A DNA stretch of 64,000 nt from Dyella terrae (lineage in GTDB: Bacteria > Pseudomonadota > Gammaproteobacteria > Xanthomonadales > Rhodanobacteraceae). The DNA is taken from contig NZ_CP089414.1 of assembly GCF_022394535.1 (NCBI RefSeq), positions 2,790,001 to 2,854,000 on the forward strand, read 5' to 3'. A model generated the notes under the pieces. That model had not been told where the DNA came from, did no database searches, and saw only the letters and a list, made by a program, of their open reading frames with translations. Position 1 is the stretch's first letter; every line of letters begins with the position of its first letter. Shown here piece after piece: positions 7,811-17,610 of this stretch. A program made the position numbers and the translations under genes.

Positions 7811-10029
7811 GGTGCGGAAGATCCCTGTGGCGCAGGCGACACCAGCATCGCTTCGACAGACGCATCGTTCACCGGGCCGCCCGCCCCACCTTGCTCGCCG
7901 GTGTAATGCGCGTTATGGCGCAGATCACTCATGTTGAACCCCTGGTCCAGACGGAAGCGGCAGGCCGTTCCTCCCTGGGCCATAAAGGTGGCGGTGGTGG
8001 AGCGCTGCATCCCCACACTATGCGGCATCACGACCGGCACGCGCTGTGGCGCTGCACCATCGCACGAGACGTCGAGCATCCTCACCGCCGCCGTCACGCC
8101 CGTATTGATGGGGCCATGGTCGTTCGCGTAGTCGAACGAGACCGCGAAACGGCCGCTGCTCGCCGGCGTCCATGTCCAAGGCCCGTGTCCCGCCACACGC
8201 ACTTCCTCACCCTTGCAGGTTGGGAGGCTGGGCAGTGATTCCAGACCACCATCACCCACACGTGTGAGTTGGAAGCACTGCCGCGTCATGCCCTTGGGCA
8301 CCGTAAGGCTGCCGTCGATGGCACCCACCCGGCGACCATCCAGATACAGCACGCCCTTGCCGGAGAAGCTGACCTGCCAGCCGCTCGGCGTATCGGCCGC
8401 AGTTGGTGCATCTGGCATGTCGGGACCAAACAGCGGTGCGTCGGTGCGCAGGGGTTTCGCGCCGGAGTGAATCGCCTTCAACTGGACGACGGTTTCGCTG
8501 CCCTCGCGATGTTGCGACTGCGCCACTAACAGGTCGCCATCGACCTTGGCTGGCCGTAGCAACGTGATGCGCTGGTCGCCAAGATCCAGCGTGATCCTGG
8601 CTTGCTGCCCAAACAGTGGAGCGAGCCATGAGGCCGGCAATTTCGGATCGATGCTGCCATCGTCGCCCACGCCAAAGACGCCGTTGACGACCATGTCGAG
8701 ATAGCCAGCCACCGACCACAACTGCCGCGGCGAATTCACCACCGGGCCGCTGAGCTTGCCCTCGTCGACGTGCACCGCCTGCGAGACCAGCTCGTAGTTC
8801 TCCATATTGGACGAGGCAAGCGCGGCGCCGCGCAGCAGCGACTCCATCTCGTGCGCGATGCGCGGCGCGTCGTTCACCGTGCGCGCGGCGCGCAGTGAAT
8901 ACGCGCTCACGAACGGCCAGATGGCGCGGTTGTGATAGACGGGCTGGTCCTTACGCTCAGGCCAGATCACCGGACTGCCGGCCGACCAGGCGGGATAGTT
9001 CGCCAGCGTCTGCTTCGCCCTTGTTGTATCGGCCACGCCGCTGGTCACGGCCAACGCGATAGCGAGTAGGTCGTAGCTATCGACCGGCATCGCCCCGGCT
9101 CCGATGTAGCTCATGTACATGCCGCGATCGGCGCGCCAGAACCGCGTATTGATCGCCTGCTTCAGCGCTTGTGCCTGCGCGCGATAATCGGCGGCGCCTG
9201 CGTCGTGTCGCTGCTCCGCCATCTGCGCAGCAAGCTGCAGCGCCTGGTAGTGCAACACATTGGTGGACAGCGCGAAGGACTCGCCAATGAAGCGTACGTC
9301 CTTCTCCGTCCACGCTGGATAGGTTTGCTCGCGCCAATCAAGGAACGAGGTTTCACCGCGATACAGACCCAGCGCAGAGTCAAAGATGTAAAGGCGATCC
9401 TGCGCCAGCGTGTCCTTCAACGCCGTCCAGGTATCGTCAGCAAAGGCCTTGTCGTCGAGCAAGTGGCGCGCGCCGAGGAACCACACCACGCGATCGGTGC
9501 TGATCGGCCAGCTGCCACCGGAACCGGTGTCCTGCATCACGTACAGGCCCTGCGGCACGGAGGGCTCGCGCACGTCGGACAGCTTGAAGCGTAGCGAGTT
9601 GCGCGCGCGGTCCGCATCGATGCGCCACAGCGCGAGGTCGATGGAATACGACAGGTCGCGCGTCCACACGTACGGCCACTTCTCGCCCGTGGCGTAGCAC
9701 ACGCATGGAATCTCCTGCCCGTGGTCGTAGGCGCCATCCTTGATGGCGGACACGGCGTCGTGACTCAGGTCGTCCTGCGCCATGGCAAACAAGCCATCGA
9801 ACAACGGGCTCGCGGTGTGGACTGTCAGCTTCTGCGCTGGAATGGCGCGATCACCCGCGGGAGCGTGCAACATGAAACCGCCATCGGCCTGCGCACTCAT
9901 GCTGGCGACCTTGCCCTGCCAACTCACGTTGCCCTGCGGGGTGATCGCCTCTGCCTGCACAGCGCCGACAATCAGCCATGCCGCGCAGGCCAGCGCGATG
10001 CGAGTGCGATGCATGGAACGGCCGCTCAC
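7807..10029 (-). CDS. Exported six-hairpin glycosidase, family not certain
   Basis: The protein has 740 residues from the GTG at 10029, which overlaps the GH31 stop by four bases. The ATG at 10014 would start directly at the signal peptide (MHRTRIALACAAWLIVGAVQA). The central 450 residues have the look of an (alpha/alpha)6 barrel glycosidase: KWPYVWTRDLSYSIDLALWR, a DWREQTYPAW stretch, FWRADRGMYMSYIG and YHNRAIWPFVSAY. The C-terminal 230 residues look like beta-rich accessory domains. Relation to GH15/GH63-like enzymes is plausible, but I cannot place the family or name the catalytic acids. The context implies a periplasmic enzyme acting on alpha-glucans or their side products. Confidence 0.75.
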   Translation of the reverse strand: MSGRSMHRTRIALACAAWLIVGAVQAEAITPQGNVSWQGKVASMSAQADGGFMLHAPAGDRAIPAQKLTVHTASPLFDGLFAMAQDDLSHDAVSAIKDGAYDHGQEIPCVCYATGEKWPYVWTRDLSYSIDLALWRIDADRARNSLRFKLSDVREPSVPQGLYVMQDTGSGGSWPISTDRVVWFLGARHLLDDKAFADDTWTALKDTLAQDRLYIFDSALGLYRGETSFLDWREQTYPAWTEKDVRFIGESFALSTNVLHYQALQLAAQMAEQRHDAGAADYRAQAQALKQAINTRFWRADRGMYMSYIGAGAMPVDSYDLLAIALAVTSGVADTTRAKQTLANYPAWSAGSPVIWPERKDQPVYHNRAIWPFVSAYSLRAARTVNDAPRIAHEMESLLRGAALASSNMENYELVSQAVHVDEGKLSGPVVNSPRQLWSVAGYLDMVVNGVFGVGDDGSIDPKLPASWLAPLFGQQARITLDLGDQRITLLRPAKVDGDLLVAQSQHREGSETVVQLKAIHSGAKPLRTDAPLFGPDMPDAPTAADTPSGWQVSFSGKGVLYLDGRRVGAIDGSLTVPKGMTRQCFQLTRVGDGGLESLPSLPTCKGEEVRVAGHGPWTWTPASSGRFAVSFDYANDHGPINTGVTAAVRMLDVSCDGAAPQRVPVVMPHSVGMQRSTTATFMAQGGTACRFRLDQGFNMSDLRHNAHYTGEQGGAGGPVNDASVEAMLVSPAPQGSSAP

Positions 10030-12410
10030 GGCTGCACCGCCTGCGTCGACAACTGGATGTTCTTCGCCTTGCCTGCTTCGATCTTCACGTAGGTCACCTC
10101 GCCAAACCGATCATGTCCACGTGTCCAGCCTTCGCCGCTCGACGCGCGCAACGCGTCGAGACTCGTGGCCTGCGGCAGCGCTGAACCATCGCCGCTCACC
10201 ATGGTGGAAGGATGGCCGTGGATGGCCAGCACATAGTCGTGCACCACGGGCTTGAAACTACCGACCGGTGCTGCGACACGGAAGCTCACCACCTCGCCCT
10301 GACGACGCACGGACAACGACTGCAGGAAATACCTGCCCTTCTCGTAACCGTAGGTCTCGCCATCATCGTCATAGACGTCGAAATGCGTTTCGCTATCGGA
10401 CGGGAATACCTGCACATCCAGCGCCGTCACCGGCTGCTGGCCGACGTAGTCCATCACAGGCTGCTGCGGGATGATGGCGCCCTCGCGTACGAACAGCGGG
10501 ATGTCACTCCAGCTAGCCGCGTCAACGGCAAGCGTGATTTCCTGATTACCCTCGTACGCCTTGCCGTCGAACCAGTTGATCCAGTGTCCCTGTGGCAGGC
10601 GCAGGCGCTTGGTCGTCTGCCCTTGCTCCACCACCGGCGAGACCAGCAGGTAGTCGCCGAACATCCAGGCATCCACGCGATCCCGCTGCGCCGGGTCCTG
10701 CGGATAGGCGAACTGCAGCGGGCGTACCAGTCCCACGCCGTTCGCATGCGCCTGGTATTCATAACTGTAGATGTAAGGAATCAGCGAGTAGCGCAGGCGA
10801 ATCGCGTCCGTCGCGGCTTTCTCCGCGATCGGGCCATAGACCCAAGGCTGACGCTTCTGGCCGAAGTCACCGTGCACACGGAACACGGGCGTGAAAGCGC
10901 CAAACTGGATCCAGCGCGCATAGTTCTCGTCAGTGGGGCGAGGCGCCTTAAAACCGCCACCGTCCATCCCCCAATGCATCGCGCCTACATCGAACGCGGC
11001 GAGCATGCGCTGGCGCTGCGCGGCCATGCTGGCGAAGCCGCTCTGGATATCGCCCGACCACACGCCATAGGCGTAGCGCTGCGAGCCCAGGTAGAAGTTG
11101 CGGTTGATCGACCACACGCGCTTATCGCTGATAGCGCGCTGGCCGTCATACATAGCGCGCTGCATATTGAGGAACTGGGTATCGACACCGCTATCGTCGG
11201 CTTCATCATTCCACCAGCCCACGATGCCGGTGTCGAACGAGTGCTTCAGCGCATCGTTGAAAAACCATGCACGCACTTCCGGCTTGTCGAAGTCCACGTC
11301 ACGCACTGGCTTGTGCGAGAAGTAGTCAGGTGCTTCCTTCGACTGCGCCAGCCAATAGCCTCGCGCCGTCGCCTCGCGCCCTTCCACCGTGTTCACGTGC
11401 ACGCGCGGCTTCATGATGCCGGTCATGTGCATGCCGCGCTGGTCCATCTGTTGTTTGAGCTTGCCGTCGGGACCGTCCGGGAATTTGTCGGTGTTCCAGC
11501 GAAACTCGCCCATGTCCTCACCCCACGCCTTCCAGTCGAAGTCGAAGGTGAAGTTGTCGATGGGGATGTGCTTGGCGCGATAGGTATCCACCAGCGTCAG
11601 CACTTCCTTCTGGTCGATGCCCCACTGGCTGTTGGTAAAGCCCATGGCCCACTTAGGAAACATCGGCGAAGCGCCGCTGATCTGGCGCAGCTGAGCAAAC
11701 AGTGCGTCGGGCCCACCGACGAGCAAGTAAATCGTGCGCACCGGCCGCTCCTGCGCATCCTGCGCTCGCGGTACTGGCACATCCGTGTGCGTCGCTTGCT
11801 GCTTTGACTGGATCCCGATATCCGTCGCACTGAGATTGAACTGTGCCGGTTCCGCATCAGCGAGCACACCGTAACCGGCCGTGCTCCACACGAAAGGCGC
11901 TCCGGTGTGCCCTTGCTTGCCAGCAGTGGCGATCTGTTTGCCCTGGCGAATCAGATCGCCCGTTTCGGCATCAAACGCGTTAAGGCCGCCAATGCCGTAC
12001 TGCGGATCGTCCTTGGCATGGCGCAGCGACCATCGACCATCCGTCGCGCGCGAAAGATCGGCACTGAGCAGAAGGTGGCCGGCTGCGTCTTCTATCTTCA
12101 GCTCCGCACGATGAGGATTCCAGCGCACGACAAGCCGATCCGAACGCAGGATCTGTTCGTCACCCTGCGTCTCGCGCTTCACGTCCACCGGTTCGAAGCT
12201 GGCCTGCTCATCGACCACCGGCGTGGCTGGCTCGCGTGTGCCGTCGACGCGCAACTGCACGATGCCCGGCGCCAGCAGGCGCAGCTCAACCTTGCCCTTG
12301 GGCAGGGTCAGTTCCATGCGGTCGGCGCTGGCATCGTTGCGCGCCGCCATGATCGCCGGCGTGGCAGTCATGGCGGACAACAGCGCCAGCGCGAGCAGCC
12401 TTGTACGCAT
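10026..12410 (-). CDS. Exported GH31 alpha-glucosidase
   Basis: The 794-residue protein has an N-terminal signal peptide (MRTRLLALALLSAMTATPAI). After an N-terminal beta-sandwich comes the GH31 barrel: FTFDFDWKAWGEDMG, then GIVGWWNDEADD, whose Asp is the expected nucleophile, then WSGDIQSGF with the acid/base Asp, and RVHGDFGQKRQPW. The C-terminal part has the usual PLFVREGAIIP of the proximal beta-domain. It should release glucose from alpha-linked oligosaccharides in the periplasm; an alpha-xylosidase or other GH31 specificity cannot be excluded. The ATG at 12410 overlaps the amylase stop by one base, indicating a tight operon. Confidence 0.9.
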   Translation of the reverse strand: MRTRLLALALLSAMTATPAIMAARNDASADRMELTLPKGKVELRLLAPGIVQLRVDGTREPATPVVDEQASFEPVDVKRETQGDEQILRSDRLVVRWNPHRAELKIEDAAGHLLLSADLSRATDGRWSLRHAKDDPQYGIGGLNAFDAETGDLIRQGKQIATAGKQGHTGAPFVWSTAGYGVLADAEPAQFNLSATDIGIQSKQQATHTDVPVPRAQDAQERPVRTIYLLVGGPDALFAQLRQISGASPMFPKWAMGFTNSQWGIDQKEVLTLVDTYRAKHIPIDNFTFDFDWKAWGEDMGEFRWNTDKFPDGPDGKLKQQMDQRGMHMTGIMKPRVHVNTVEGREATARGYWLAQSKEAPDYFSHKPVRDVDFDKPEVRAWFFNDALKHSFDTGIVGWWNDEADDSGVDTQFLNMQRAMYDGQRAISDKRVWSINRNFYLGSQRYAYGVWSGDIQSGFASMAAQRQRMLAAFDVGAMHWGMDGGGFKAPRPTDENYARWIQFGAFTPVFRVHGDFGQKRQPWVYGPIAEKAATDAIRLRYSLIPYIYSYEYQAHANGVGLVRPLQFAYPQDPAQRDRVDAWMFGDYLLVSPVVEQGQTTKRLRLPQGHWINWFDGKAYEGNQEITLAVDAASWSDIPLFVREGAIIPQQPVMDYVGQQPVTALDVQVFPSDSETHFDVYDDDGETYGYEKGRYFLQSLSVRRQGEVVSFRVAAPVGSFKPVVHDYVLAIHGHPSTMVSGDGSALPQATSLDALRASSGEGWTRGHDRFGEVTYVKIEAGKAKNIQLSTQAVQP

Positions 12411-13984
12411 CAGCGGATCACCACGGTGCTATAGGCGGGAAGTGTGAGGTTGCCGTTGTCCAGCGCGGCTTGTGGCTTGGTGGTCATCAACACGGCGGCG
12501 TCCTTGGGCAGGAGATCCGCCTTAGGTTTCCACACCGCGGCCTTGCCGGAAAGGTTATGCACCACTAGCAGCTTCTGCTTGCCGTCGTTGCGCCAGTAGG
12601 CGAGCAGGCCCGGCTTGCCGGTAGCCAGCACGGTAAGGTCGCCGTCACGCAGTGCGCTGTTCTGCGCACGCCAGCTGATCAGCGTGCGATAGGTGGCGTA
12701 CAGCGAATTCGGATCGTCCTGCTCCGCCTGCACGGACACGACGCCGCCCTGATTCACGCTTGACGGCTTCCAGCGCGATTCGCCCGGACCTGCCTCACGC
12801 GTCCAGCGCATCGGTTCGCGCAGGTTCTCGTCCGGCTTCTTGCCTTCCATGCCCAGCTCTTCGCCGTAATAGATATACGGCCGGCCCGGCAGTGTCAGCA
12901 GCATCGCTGCCGCCACGCGCATGTGATCGAGGTTGCCCTTGAGGCGGCTCATCACACGTTCCTGGTCGTGGTTGGACAGGAACGTGGAGTCAATGTGCGG
13001 CGTATCGCCCGCCACCTTGTATGCATCGACCGTGGCCTTGAGCAACGTCGCCAACGGCGCGGCGTTTTCGCTCTTGGCGCTGAGGATCATCTGCTCGGCC
13101 AGCGGGAAATCGAAGATGGAACCTAGCGGCTTGAGATACGGCGCAAGCTCCTTGGGTGACTTGGCGCTCACCTCGCCCACCAGCGTGACGTTGGGATGCG
13201 TCTTGGCGAGTGCGTCGTGGTACTCGCCCCACCACTGCACGTTCTTCGCCAACGCATTGGGGTTGCCGACATCGGTCTTGAAGTCGACGTAGATGTGCTT
13301 GGCCGCATCCAGTCGGAAGCCGTCCACACCCTTATCGAGCCAGTACTGCCCCACCTTGATCATCTCGGCGCGAACCGCCGGATTGTCGTAGTTGAGATCG
13401 GGCATGTGACCGCCGAAATCGCCGATGTACCAGCCCTCGTTGCCGGCGTGCCAGATCGGCGTGTCCGTGGCACTGAGCGTTTTCAGGTTCGGCTGTTTGG
13501 ACGTCCAGGTGTACCAGTCGCGATGCGTGTCGCTGGGGTTCTGCGCTGCCACAAACCACGGGTGCTCTTTCGCCGTGTGGTTGATCACCATGTCCATGGT
13601 CACGGCGATGCCGCGCTTGTGCGCTTCGGCCACGAGCTTTTCGAGGTCAGCCGTGCTGCCGTACTGCGGGTTGATGCCGTAGTAGTCGGTGATGTCGTAG
13701 CCGTGGTAGCTCGGCGAGCTGTTGATCGGCATCAGCCAGATGCCACTGATGCCCAGCTGCTTGAGGTAATCGAGCTTGGCGGTGACGCCGTTGAGGTCAC
13801 CGATGCCATCGCCATTGGTGTCGTACCAGGCGCGCACGAAGATTTCGTAGTAAACGCCAGAAGGCTGCGCGTTGGCCACCGGGGCCGGTGCGGCAGCTTG
13901 CGCGCGTGCGTCAGCGAGCGTGCCGGTGCCCAGTACAAGGGCTACGAGAAGAGCGAGAGGTTTAAACAGACGATTCCGCGACAT
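12410..13984 (-). CDS. Exported alpha-amylase, GH13
   Basis: The ATG at 13984 is preferred over one four codons upstream because GGAG stands six bases before it and the product (524 residues) begins with a clean signal peptide (MSRNRLFKPLALLVALVLG). The GH13 regions are all present: VTMDMVINHT, GFRLDAAKH with the nucleophile Asp, LVGEVSA with the acid/base Glu, and FLSNHDQERV with the transition-state Asp. YDTNGDGIGDLNG carries the usual calcium-type loop. It should cut maltodextrin or starch fragments in the periplasm. It is the first gene of the operon that runs to the sugar transporter; a terminator at 14107-14145 separates it from the receptor gene. Confidence 0.92.
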   Translation of the reverse strand: MSRNRLFKPLALLVALVLGTGTLADARAQAAAPAPVANAQPSGVYYEIFVRAWYDTNGDGIGDLNGVTAKLDYLKQLGISGIWLMPINSSPSYHGYDITDYYGINPQYGSTADLEKLVAEAHKRGIAVTMDMVINHTAKEHPWFVAAQNPSDTHRDWYTWTSKQPNLKTLSATDTPIWHAGNEGWYIGDFGGHMPDLNYDNPAVRAEMIKVGQYWLDKGVDGFRLDAAKHIYVDFKTDVGNPNALAKNVQWWGEYHDALAKTHPNVTLVGEVSAKSPKELAPYLKPLGSIFDFPLAEQMILSAKSENAAPLATLLKATVDAYKVAGDTPHIDSTFLSNHDQERVMSRLKGNLDHMRVAAAMLLTLPGRPYIYYGEELGMEGKKPDENLREPMRWTREAGPGESRWKPSSVNQGGVVSVQAEQDDPNSLYATYRTLISWRAQNSALRDGDLTVLATGKPGLLAYWRNDGKQKLLVVHNLSGKAAVWKPKADLLPKDAAVLMTTKPQAALDNGNLTLPAYSTVVIR

Positions 13985-14106
13985 GCCGTTCTCCATGCTG
14001 GGACGCTAAACCCAGTGGGGAACGGTACACGAATGCGGACTTCGCTTCGGACCGGTGACCGCCACGCCGGGCCTCGCGGTGTGTAAATGCTGCGCTGGCA
14101 GCACCC

Positions 14107-14145
14107 AAAAGCATCGCGCCGGCCCCTTGAGGGAGCCGGCGCGAT
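14107..14145 (-). terminator. Intrinsic terminator after the TonB-dependent receptor gene
   Basis: An 11-bp perfect GC-rich stem (14113-14123 with 14135-14145) is extended by three more pairs with one bulge. On the minus strand it is followed by GC and then TTTT (14107-14110). It lies seven bases past the receptor stop. The amylase operon therefore needs its own promoter or partial read-through. Confidence 0.8.
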
Positions 14146-14151
14146 CGTGGC

Positions 14152-17112
14152 TTACAACTTGAACTGCACGCCGAGGTAGCTGGTTCGTCCGAAGTACTGG
14201 ATCGTACCGGTCTGCTGCGGGTTGCCGCCGAAGTACGTCCGGGTCGGCTGGTTGGTCAGGTTGAGCATCTGATACACCACCTTGAACTGGTTGGTGATGT
14301 CGTACGACGCCTGGAAGTCGTACACCGTCTCGGCCGCGAAGGTCACGAGCTGGTTGGTAACGGCAACCTGCGTGTCGGACAGGAACGACGAGCGGTAGTT
14401 GCCCGACAGACGAGCCGAGAACGGACCGTAGTCGTAGAACAGCGCCGCGCTCGCCACGCGCTTGGACAAGCCCGGCAGGCCAACGTAAGTGGTCGGGCCA
14501 CCCAGATTGGTCGGGTTGCGCACGGTGCTGTCGGTCAGCGCGAAGTTCGCCTGCACGCCCAGGCCGGCCCAGATGCCGGGCAGGAACTTGGTCTTCGAAC
14601 CAGACAGTTCCAGACCCTTCACCAGACCGCCGTTGGCGTTGTATGCCGTCTGGTATTGGCCGTTGAGATACGGCTTGCCAGGGGTGGCCGGATTCTCCGG
14701 GACGGGAATGCCGGCCGCGGCGAAATCGAAGTTATTTAAGGTGACATCCTGCACGAACGACTTCACGTCCTTGAAGAACACGCCCGCCGTGACCAAGCCC
14801 GACGAATCGTCGAAGTAGTGTTCGTAGTCGAGGTCGTACTGCGAGGCACGCAGCGGATCGAGCAGCGGACTGGTGCCGCCCCACACGTTGTACTGTGCGC
14901 CGACGCCTGGGCCGTTGGACACCCACGAACCCGAACCTGCCAGCATCTTGTCGATCGGCGGACGCGACAGCACCCTGGCGGCCGAGAAGCGCACCATGTC
15001 GTCGTCGGTGAGGTGGTAGATCAGGTTGAGCGACGGCAGGTAGTCGGTGTACGTCTTGCCCACCGTCAGCGGCGCGTAGTCGTAGCTGGTGTAGCCGTTG
15101 CCGTCGGTAATCGGAATACCGCCACCGTCAGGCAGCTGCTGAAGGCCGGTGCTGTACTGCGACTGGTGCGACACGCGGATGCCGAAGTTACCGGTCAGCT
15201 CGTGGCCGAACACGTCCTGCGCATCGATATCGCCCATCAGGAAGATGTCGCGCGTCTTCTCGTCCACCTGGCCGCTTTGGATGTAGGTCCAGTTGTTGGC
15301 GTTGATGTCCTTCACCGGGTTGGCGGTGATGCCATGCGAGGCAAGGATGGCCGGACCATTGAGCGTCAGGAAACACGGGAAGCCGGAGAACTTGCCCTTC
15401 CAGCAGGTGACCTTGGCATCGCTGGCCGGGATGCTCAGCGGCAGCTCGCCCGCCACCGGCGAGGTGTTCCACTCCGAACCGTACACGTACGCCTCGCGAT
15501 CGGCGTTGTACGTGTGGTTGTTCATGTACACGCCAGCTTCGATCGCCGACAGCCAAGAGCTGTTGGGCAGGTCGTACTTCACGCTGGTACGGAAGGCCTT
15601 CATCTTGTCGTGGTAGATGTACGGATACACGCCGTAACGCGACAAGCCCATGTCGTTGACGTTGGTGTACAGGCCGGGGTTACCGAACTGCGCCGAACCG
15701 ATCTGGCCGCCGCGCAGCTGGTAGTTCATGGACTGCGCCATCAACTGCGGGTTCGCCGTGCCCAGGCCGGAGTACGGATCGGCCGTGGTGTCAACGTTGA
15801 TCTCATTGCTCGAAGCGCGCGACAGCGACAGGTCGGCGTCGACGTGCCAGTTGCCGTGGTTCCACTTCAGGTTCAGGCCACCAGAGAAAATGCTGGTGTT
15901 GGTGGTGTAGTTGTCGGCGGTGGTCTCGTTGGAGAACTGATTGCCGTACGAGCCTTTCGTGCGCGGATCGGTACCGGTGGTCGGGTTGCTGGACACCGTG
16001 CCGCCGACCAGCGTGCCCAGCGAACTCCACACGGGGTTGGTGATCTGCGTGTTGTTGCCATAGAAGTTCTGCGAGCGGAAGCCGTAGCCGAACGACTCGT
16101 TCTTGAACTTCGAGTAGAACGCGTCGCCGGTGAGCTGCAGTTCGTCAGTGGGCTTCCACACGATGGTGGCGATCTCGCCGGTGCGGCGCTCTTCACCGCC
16201 GTTCTGCTGCAACTGAATACCTTGTGGCAGGTAGCCCGTCGCCGCACCCGGCTGCGAGTTGATCGAGTACTTCGAACCGTCCGAGGCTTCGCCCACGAAC
16301 TGCTCCGCCACGTGCGGCTGGTACATCTGCGCCACGCCCAGGCCTACGCCCAGCGTGTTGTCGAGAAACTTGCCCTGGTAGGCCGCACTCAGGCGGTAGC
16401 CCAGCGCGTTGGCGCCGGCTACATCGTGCGCCTGACCGTCGTAGCTGCCGCGCGCATCGATGGCAAGGTTCTGCTCCTTCGGTGCTTCCAGCGGGTTCGC
16501 CGTTTCCATCGCGATGGTGCCGCCCACGCCGCCGGTAACCAGCGAAGCCTGCGAGGACTTGTACACCGTCGCCATGTTGATCAGCTCGGACGGGTACTGG
16601 TCGAACTGAATGTAGTTGCTGCCGCTGGTGGACGGCTGCTCACGACCATCGAGCGTGGTCTGGATGAAGTTACCCGAGAGGCCGCGGATGTTGATCTGCG
16701 ATGCCTGACCGGCAATGCGTTCAGCGGAAATGCCCGGCAAACGGGTCAGCGCGTCAGCGATGGACTGGTCCGGCAGGCCGCCGATGTCGGCCGAGGTGAT
16801 GACGTTGGTGATGGTGTTCGAGTAGCGCTGGTAGTCGATCGACTTTTCCATGCTCTGGTTGTAGCCCGTCACCGTGATGGCGCCCAGGCTCTTGGCCAGC
16901 TGCTGGTCCTGCGTCTCTTTGGACTTGTCGTCCTTCTTGGCGTTCGGATCGCTCTGCTGCGCAGAGGTGTCCTGCGTAGCAGGGGCGGTGGCAGGAGCGG
17001 CGGCGGTACCGGTCGCGTTCGCGCCCGTATCCGTCGGCGCCGCATGAATACTTGCCGTCAAACAAAGGCCGGACGCCAGCGCCAGGGCCAGCACATTACG
17101 TTTCATTTCCAC
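14152..17112 (-). CDS. TonB-dependent outer-membrane receptor (maltodextrin locus)
   Basis: The protein has 986 residues from the GTG at 17112, six bases after a GGGAGGGG; an ATG at 17106 is the alternative. The signal peptide is MKRNVLALALASGLCLTASI. A Pro/Ala/Thr- and Lys/Asp-rich spacer covers about residues 28-75. The TonB-box region ITVTGYNQSMEKSID leads into the plug (IADALTRLPGISAERIAGQ, INIRGLSGNFIQTTLDGR), then a 22-strand-type barrel ending in TSYLGVQFKL. It is related to Caulobacter-type receptors such as MalA. Flanking amylase, glucosidases and sugar transporter suggest uptake of maltodextrins through the outer membrane; the substrate is inferred. An operator-like palindrome lies upstream at 17275-17288. 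Confidence 0.92.
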   Translation of the reverse strand: MEMKRNVLALALASGLCLTASIHAAPTDTGANATGTAAAPATAPATQDTSAQQSDPNAKKDDKSKETQDQQLAKSLGAITVTGYNQSMEKSIDYQRYSNTITNVITSADIGGLPDQSIADALTRLPGISAERIAGQASQINIRGLSGNFIQTTLDGREQPSTSGSNYIQFDQYPSELINMATVYKSSQASLVTGGVGGTIAMETANPLEAPKEQNLAIDARGSYDGQAHDVAGANALGYRLSAAYQGKFLDNTLGVGLGVAQMYQPHVAEQFVGEASDGSKYSINSQPGAATGYLPQGIQLQQNGGEERRTGEIATIVWKPTDELQLTGDAFYSKFKNESFGYGFRSQNFYGNNTQITNPVWSSLGTLVGGTVSSNPTTGTDPRTKGSYGNQFSNETTADNYTTNTSIFSGGLNLKWNHGNWHVDADLSLSRASSNEINVDTTADPYSGLGTANPQLMAQSMNYQLRGGQIGSAQFGNPGLYTNVNDMGLSRYGVYPYIYHDKMKAFRTSVKYDLPNSSWLSAIEAGVYMNNHTYNADREAYVYGSEWNTSPVAGELPLSIPASDAKVTCWKGKFSGFPCFLTLNGPAILASHGITANPVKDINANNWTYIQSGQVDEKTRDIFLMGDIDAQDVFGHELTGNFGIRVSHQSQYSTGLQQLPDGGGIPITDGNGYTSYDYAPLTVGKTYTDYLPSLNLIYHLTDDDMVRFSAARVLSRPPIDKMLAGSGSWVSNGPGVGAQYNVWGGTSPLLDPLRASQYDLDYEHYFDDSSGLVTAGVFFKDVKSFVQDVTLNNFDFAAAGIPVPENPATPGKPYLNGQYQTAYNANGGLVKGLELSGSKTKFLPGIWAGLGVQANFALTDSTVRNPTNLGGPTTYVGLPGLSKRVASAALFYDYGPFSARLSGNYRSSFLSDTQVAVTNQLVTFAAETVYDFQASYDITNQFKVVYQMLNLTNQPTRTYFGGNPQQTGTIQYFGRTSYLGVQFKL

Positions 17113-17274
17113 CGTCTTCCCCTCCCACGGGTTTGCACTTCATCTTTGGTTTTGTAGTTGCCGCGGCAGTCCCCACAGACCGCCGCGGGCTACGCGCCAG
17201 TGCATGCCGAATGGTCGGAGGGCCCCGTCGCGTGGCGGCCATGGTAGGGCTGCAAGAAAAGGCAAAGAGGCCTA

Positions 17275-17288
17275 TGCATACGTATTCA
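17275..17288. promoter_or_regulatory. LacI-type operator candidate 1 (receptor side)
   Basis: TGCATACGTATTCA is a 14-bp palindrome with one mismatch and a central CG, typical of LacI/PurR-family operators. It is the exact reverse complement of the site at 17491-17504. It lies 160 bp upstream of the receptor start in the divergent intergenic region, and a CCCGG-plus-T-run stands next to it as it does next to the second site. The likely binder is the regulator encoded at 5261-6295. Confidence 0.7.
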
Positions 17289-17490
17289 TGGCCCGGTTTT
17301 TTTGTGCACCTTTGACAAAATTCTAATGGCAGCGCGTCGCACGCCATCCCGCGACCGATATCCGCTTACGGGCACTGCCGTGCACTGAAAGTGCGATAGC
17401 GCAGCGGTTTTCCCCGCACGCACACGCATCGCCTGCCACAAGATTTCCTTGCAGGAAACGAGCCTGCTGCATCGCAATATCCCGGTTTTT

Positions 17491-17504
17491 TGAATACGTA
17501 TGCA
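17491..17504. promoter_or_regulatory. LacI-type operator candidate 2 (alpha-glucosidase side)
   Basis: TGAATACGTATGCA is the exact inverted copy of the site at 17275-17288, with 202 bp between the two. It lies 106 bp upstream of the GH13 alpha-glucosidase start. The intergenic region 17113-17610 holds no gene I can support; besides the two operators it shows only short T-runs and a small GAAGC-CTCC-GCTTC hairpin. Confidence 0.7.
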
Positions 17505-17610
17505 AACGAAGCCTCCGCTTCGCACTCTGCCTTTAAGCTGCCCCCGCGCTCTATTCGGACCTGTCGTCCTGCATGCGGCGCTCGCTATTGGGTGGGAACG
17601 GGAAACGCGA

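Noticed and set aside
10212..11807. 531-codon open frame on the plus strand
   Set aside because: Mirror of the GH31 gene, whose catalytic motifs are intact on the other strand.
14818..17157. 779-codon open frame on the plus strand
   Set aside because: It mirrors the TonB-dependent receptor on the minus strand and shows no protein family pattern.
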